Shown in pieces: positions 60,471 to 64,000 of a stretch of DNA of 64,000 nt. Source of the DNA: Salvator merianae. Lineage: Eukaryota; Chordata; Lepidosauria; Squamata; Teiidae. The stretch's first letter is position 1. Each line of letters opens with the position of its first letter. Both the position numbers and the translations under genes were made by a program. The stretch lies in contig QVOM02000126.1 of NCBI GenBank assembly GCA_003586115.2, positions 59,090,456-59,154,455 on the forward strand, given 5' to 3'. Under the pieces are notes generated by a model. The model saw only the letters and a list, made by a program, of their open reading frames with translations, did no database searches and had not been told where the DNA came from.

Positions 60471-62899
60471 TTTAGAAATCACTAAGAACCAGGCTTATCT
60501 TCCCTGCATATCTATTTCTTTGTTAAACAGGGAGAAATATCAAGAAGGAGTCATTTTAAATACCATTATGACACAGCTGATGACATGGTCTCTGTGGCTG
60601 TGTCCCCTTCACAGGGCCCCAGATTTCCATTCCCCCAACATGTGCTTATCCACCATGTGCCATGCCAAGGAGTCTGGGGATCCACACTCATGTCCCTGAA
60701 GAATGGGGAAAACACCTGTGTCTCAATCTGTGAGGAGCAATTCTGAAATGACTACCTCAGCCAGTGACTCCTTCAGTTTCCTTTGCCTTGTATTGTCGAT
60801 ATGGGCTGAGACAACTGAAGTACAATTGTCCCTGCACATGGAGGTCAATTCGTGAGGAGGGCTGTCAATCTTGGCCCCCATGTGCAGGTGTGACAACTTC
60901 TTAATGCAACCTAGCTGACAGTAAAGGAGACAAGAGCCACTTTGGCCAGGCTGTGTGACATTCTATGGTCTATGATGCTATAAGAAGTAAGGATGAAAGC
61001 AAAATGCAATAGTGACTCTGTGTGTTTTGGTGATCCAACTGGCAGATTCCATGGAAGGAATATCATTAGCTTTTCAAGATCAAGCTCCCTGCTCCTGCTT
61101 CTCCCATTTTTCCTTTTTCTTTCATTATTTAAAATATTTCTGTACTTCATATCAAAATCTCAAAATGGTTTACAATAAAGAGGCATTATATTTGGAGCCA
61201 TTTTCCAACATTTTCTGAGTGCATAGCATTGATTCTCCTTCCCCTTTTCTAAACATTTGATTGAATCCAAGAGATTGAATTCAAGATCTGGAATGGAAGA
61301 TTTAGAACTCATTGCTGGAGTAAATAGCCTGGTGATCAAATGCCATTCAGTGTAGAGCAGCAATATTTCTGCCCAAGCCCATTTCAGAGAGCTGGAAATA
61401 TGGCCAGGACTCACCATTTTAGGTCCTCCATGAAAAGGGTCTGGGTGGAAATTGCTCCTTCAACCTCCTTGCATCCACATGGGGTAGAATCAAATGACTC
61501 AGCCTCTGCAACTGCCCCAAATGTAGGTTTTTTGCAGCTTACATTTAGTCTGTCATAGTGCCAGTTGACAAGTTCCCAGAATGCCACTCTAGGGAGTTCC
61601 AGGCACCTGAGTGGATAGTGCCATAGTTTCTTTGACATCTGCACTAGGCTTCCTTACTTGTTTGGCTAAGTGTTCTACTGAAATTCAGCAAAGGTATGGT
61701 ATCCCAGGATGGCAAGTAACCAGATCAATTCCAACTAAACTTGGATTATGAATCTGTGATCAAATCAGATAATTTTATCAATATCATTTCAGTTCATAAA
61801 CTTCTTATCTTCCCCTGTGCTTTTCCAGTAAGATTTTATTCTTAATATTTTCTTGAGCACATGCTATATATGCTTACCATCCTTTTGAACAAATGCAGAC
61901 CTTCTGGGACAGTACTTTATTTACCTTATTTTCTCTCTGTTTTTTATCAATAAGGGAATTCAATTGCAATTCCCCTCAAGGACTTAGGTTTCCAGGGTCA
62001 TTGATTTACAAAGAAATCTCAGTCAATGACCTTTGAAATTACCCGAATGTGCACATATGGTGGGAGGGAAGGAAGGAGGGAAAGGAGAGAGAAGCATTAT
62101 TAATTTCGGAATGCAAAGTTGTTAAATCTGCATTTTTTACTAAGCAAATGACACCACCAACAATAGGGGTTTTTATGGACAACTTCCCATGCAACATGAA
62201 ATGCTGATATGTGCAAATACTACAAGTGAATTGTACAAAGAGATCCTGATTCTTTTAATCTTTACATTTATGTCCCACATTTTTCAGTGATACAGGGCAA
62301 TACGATACATATGGTTCCCAATTTTTGTGGAGCTTATAATACATGTTCTGGCCTTTAATGGGGATTAAAGATGGAATGGGAAATCTAGCTGCTATATGAT
62401 ACAATCTCTAATTTGCTTTTAAAATATGTGTGGATGCTGCCTTAGACCTGTTTAGATATAGTAAGGTGGCATTTTAATGTGGCCTCCCAGTTCTTTTAAT
62501 TGAGTTTTATCAAATGGTTATTTTCCACTAACACCGGAGTTGCCAACATAAATCTTATCAGAAGTTGTTGGAATTCAGTTGCTGGCAGCCCTAACCAGCG
62601 TAGGCAGAGAGTATGGATGCTGGGAGTTGTAGGCCAAAGAGATGTGGAGGGCATGTACTAGGATGTGTTACTTGTACTAGGATGTGTAAAAGAATGTTGC
62701 TGCTTTTCATCAGACTCCTCACCCATGGTGTCCTTCACAAGCTCATCCTGAGATTTTAGGAATTCTGACACATGGCTTACATCATGGAAAACTGCAGTGC
62801 AGTTAGCCCTTAAAATATGTGAGAATTTGGTTTCCAGAGCATATTGCAAATATCAAAACTCACGAATTTAAAAAGAACCTCCAAACAGCAGATTTTAAC
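60471..62899. other. Intergenic DNA, no gene seen
   Basis: 61118-61190 (TTTAAAATATTTCTGTACTTC...CAAAATGGTTTACAATAAAG) is probably a minus-strand dispersed-repeat tail. 62645-62690 carries a direct repeat of GTACTAGGATGTGT. Frames of up to 85 codons are unrecognised. Confidence 0.45.
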
Positions 62900-63830
62900 C
62901 CTTTTGGTATATCTTTTTTTTCTTTTCAAAATTTTATTTAGACATTCTTTTATACATTGCTTTTCCTTCCTCCTAACCCTCCCCTCCCTCCCCTCCTGAT
63001 GATTCTGATTTGTTGTGACAGTCTCAGTTAAAGTTGGCACAGTCTTTGTATCTTCTGTATAAACTTGTTGCTCACCGAGCTCTCCAGATATGCTGTTACT
63101 TACTTCCATTCCTCCTTCACTTTTTCTGTTTTTTAAAAATGTAAATATATTTCATTTCTGATGTTATTTGAAATACCATTTTTTCCACTATATATTTATG
63201 CCAATTTTGTTTTGTCCATTTTTTTGCATCTTTCCATCCATATACCAGTACTGACATTGCTGCTGTTATAAGTTGCTTCATGGCAGTCTTATGTATCTTG
63301 AGCTTTAAAAGTGTAAATTATACATATTTCTTTTGTTAACTTTATACTTTTCAGTACTATTTTATTAATTTCAGTTTCTATCATTTTCCAAAATTCTTTT
63401 TCTTTACCATTTCCCAAAATTCTTTTAGTTTATCACATTCCCATAGTAAAAGCATATATGTACCTTTACTTGAGCATCCATGCCAACAATTTGAAGTAGA
63501 TAGTCTAAATATATAAGCAGTTTGGCATGGTGTTCTGTACCATTTATAAATTACTTTTTAATTTCTTCACTCTATTTTGTTTTATTTTATAAATATTTTT
63601 AAGTTTACTTCTTATATCTTGCTGTTCTACCCTTAAGTCTTCTTTCTAAAGCATCCATAAGTTATGTTCAATTTTATTTCCCATTTCTGTTATAATTTTT
63701 TATGTCTTGCCTCTTAATCCTTTTCTTCCCCATATACCACATTGAATAGCTGGTTTGAAGAGGGTTATTTGTTTCTTTAATAATTTTTTTACATTAGTAT
63801 TATTCAAAAAAATTCCTAATTCCCCCTACC
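62900..63830 (-). mobile_element. L1 ORF2 3' portion, minus strand
   Basis: Minus-strand readings from right to left give KWYRTPCQTAYIF, then CWHGCSSKGTYMLLLWECDKLKEFW, and MSVLVYGWKDAKKWTKQNWHKY. These match the C-terminal Cys-His region and the W-rich end of L1 ORF2. Stops and shifts break it. The left edge near 62940-63000 is pyrimidine-rich, which fits an A/G-rich 3' end. Confidence 0.75.
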
Positions 63831-64000
63831 CCTTTGTCATTTATACCCTTTTGGTGAATCTGTGCCTCAAAATCAGATGTTTGTAGCATTAAATTTGCAA
63901 ACATGAATAATTGCTTCCTTTTTTCTACTGTATATTGTGAGGAAATGCATAAATCTATGCCACAAATACATAAAATCCATGAAATTTAAACTCAAGAAAA
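63831..64000. other. AT-rich end of window
   Basis: Nothing recognised; the L1 to the left may continue here. Confidence 0.4.

Overview
This window looks like intergenic DNA from a squamate reptile (a lizard or relative). The inference rests on its repeats: CR1-type LINE ends, a second CR1/L2-like LINE with a TTCTTATG-type tail, L1 ORF2 fragments, tRNA-derived SINEs, a RTE/BovB-like tail, many hAT-type MITEs and a Ty1/copia element. No intact host gene, exon series, rRNA or functional tRNA gene could be supported. Almost every open reading frame is a chance frame, usually inside a GC-rich or palindromic repeat.

The one substantial coding region is a young Ty1/copia LTR retrotransposon at 13314-18346. 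Its two LTRs differ by about four substitutions and one 9-bp indel. The primer-binding site matches the anticodon arm of initiator tRNA-Met at 13 of 14 positions. A single Gag-Pol frame carries a zinc knuckle, a DSGST protease, an HHCC plus DD35E integrase and the start of reverse transcriptase. A 781-base run of N removes the RT core and most of RNase H.

The rest is a dense, layered transposon graveyard. (1) Seven non-autonomous DNA elements have ends GGGCCTGTTCGCAC and, in four of them, exact 3-bp target duplications (9.0, 35.4, 36.5, 38.0, 40.1, 45.2 and 48.9 kb). They are Harbinger-like in form, and several share a CpG-rich core resembling a promoter. Related elements with GGCCTTTCC-type ends lie at 23.4, 45.8 and probably 28, 32 and 47 kb. 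(2) hAT-type MITEs with 8-bp duplications lie at 11.2, 12.7, 26.0, 38.4 and 53.6 kb. Two of them are built from alternating hairpin modules. (3) Long foldback repeats lie at 10.2-12.4, 20.4-21.0, 30.9-32.1 and 35.4-36.3 kb. (4) L1 fragments lie at 33.6 and 34.2 (side by side, each with its own target duplication), 41.7, 60.0 and 62.9 kb. (5) A 1.8-kb CR1-like LINE at 42.0-43.8 kb has shorter copies of its 3' end elsewhere, three of them split by family-1 elements. (6) A probable solo retroviral-type LTR lies at 31.5-31.9 kb.

These elements do not form a pathway. Their nesting gives a relative chronology, with LINE tails oldest, GGGCCTGTTCGC elements next and at least one hAT MITE later. The most unusual features are the hairpin-rich MITEs, the promoter-like GGGCCTGTTCGC family, the copia element and an uninterrupted 270-base poly-T tract.
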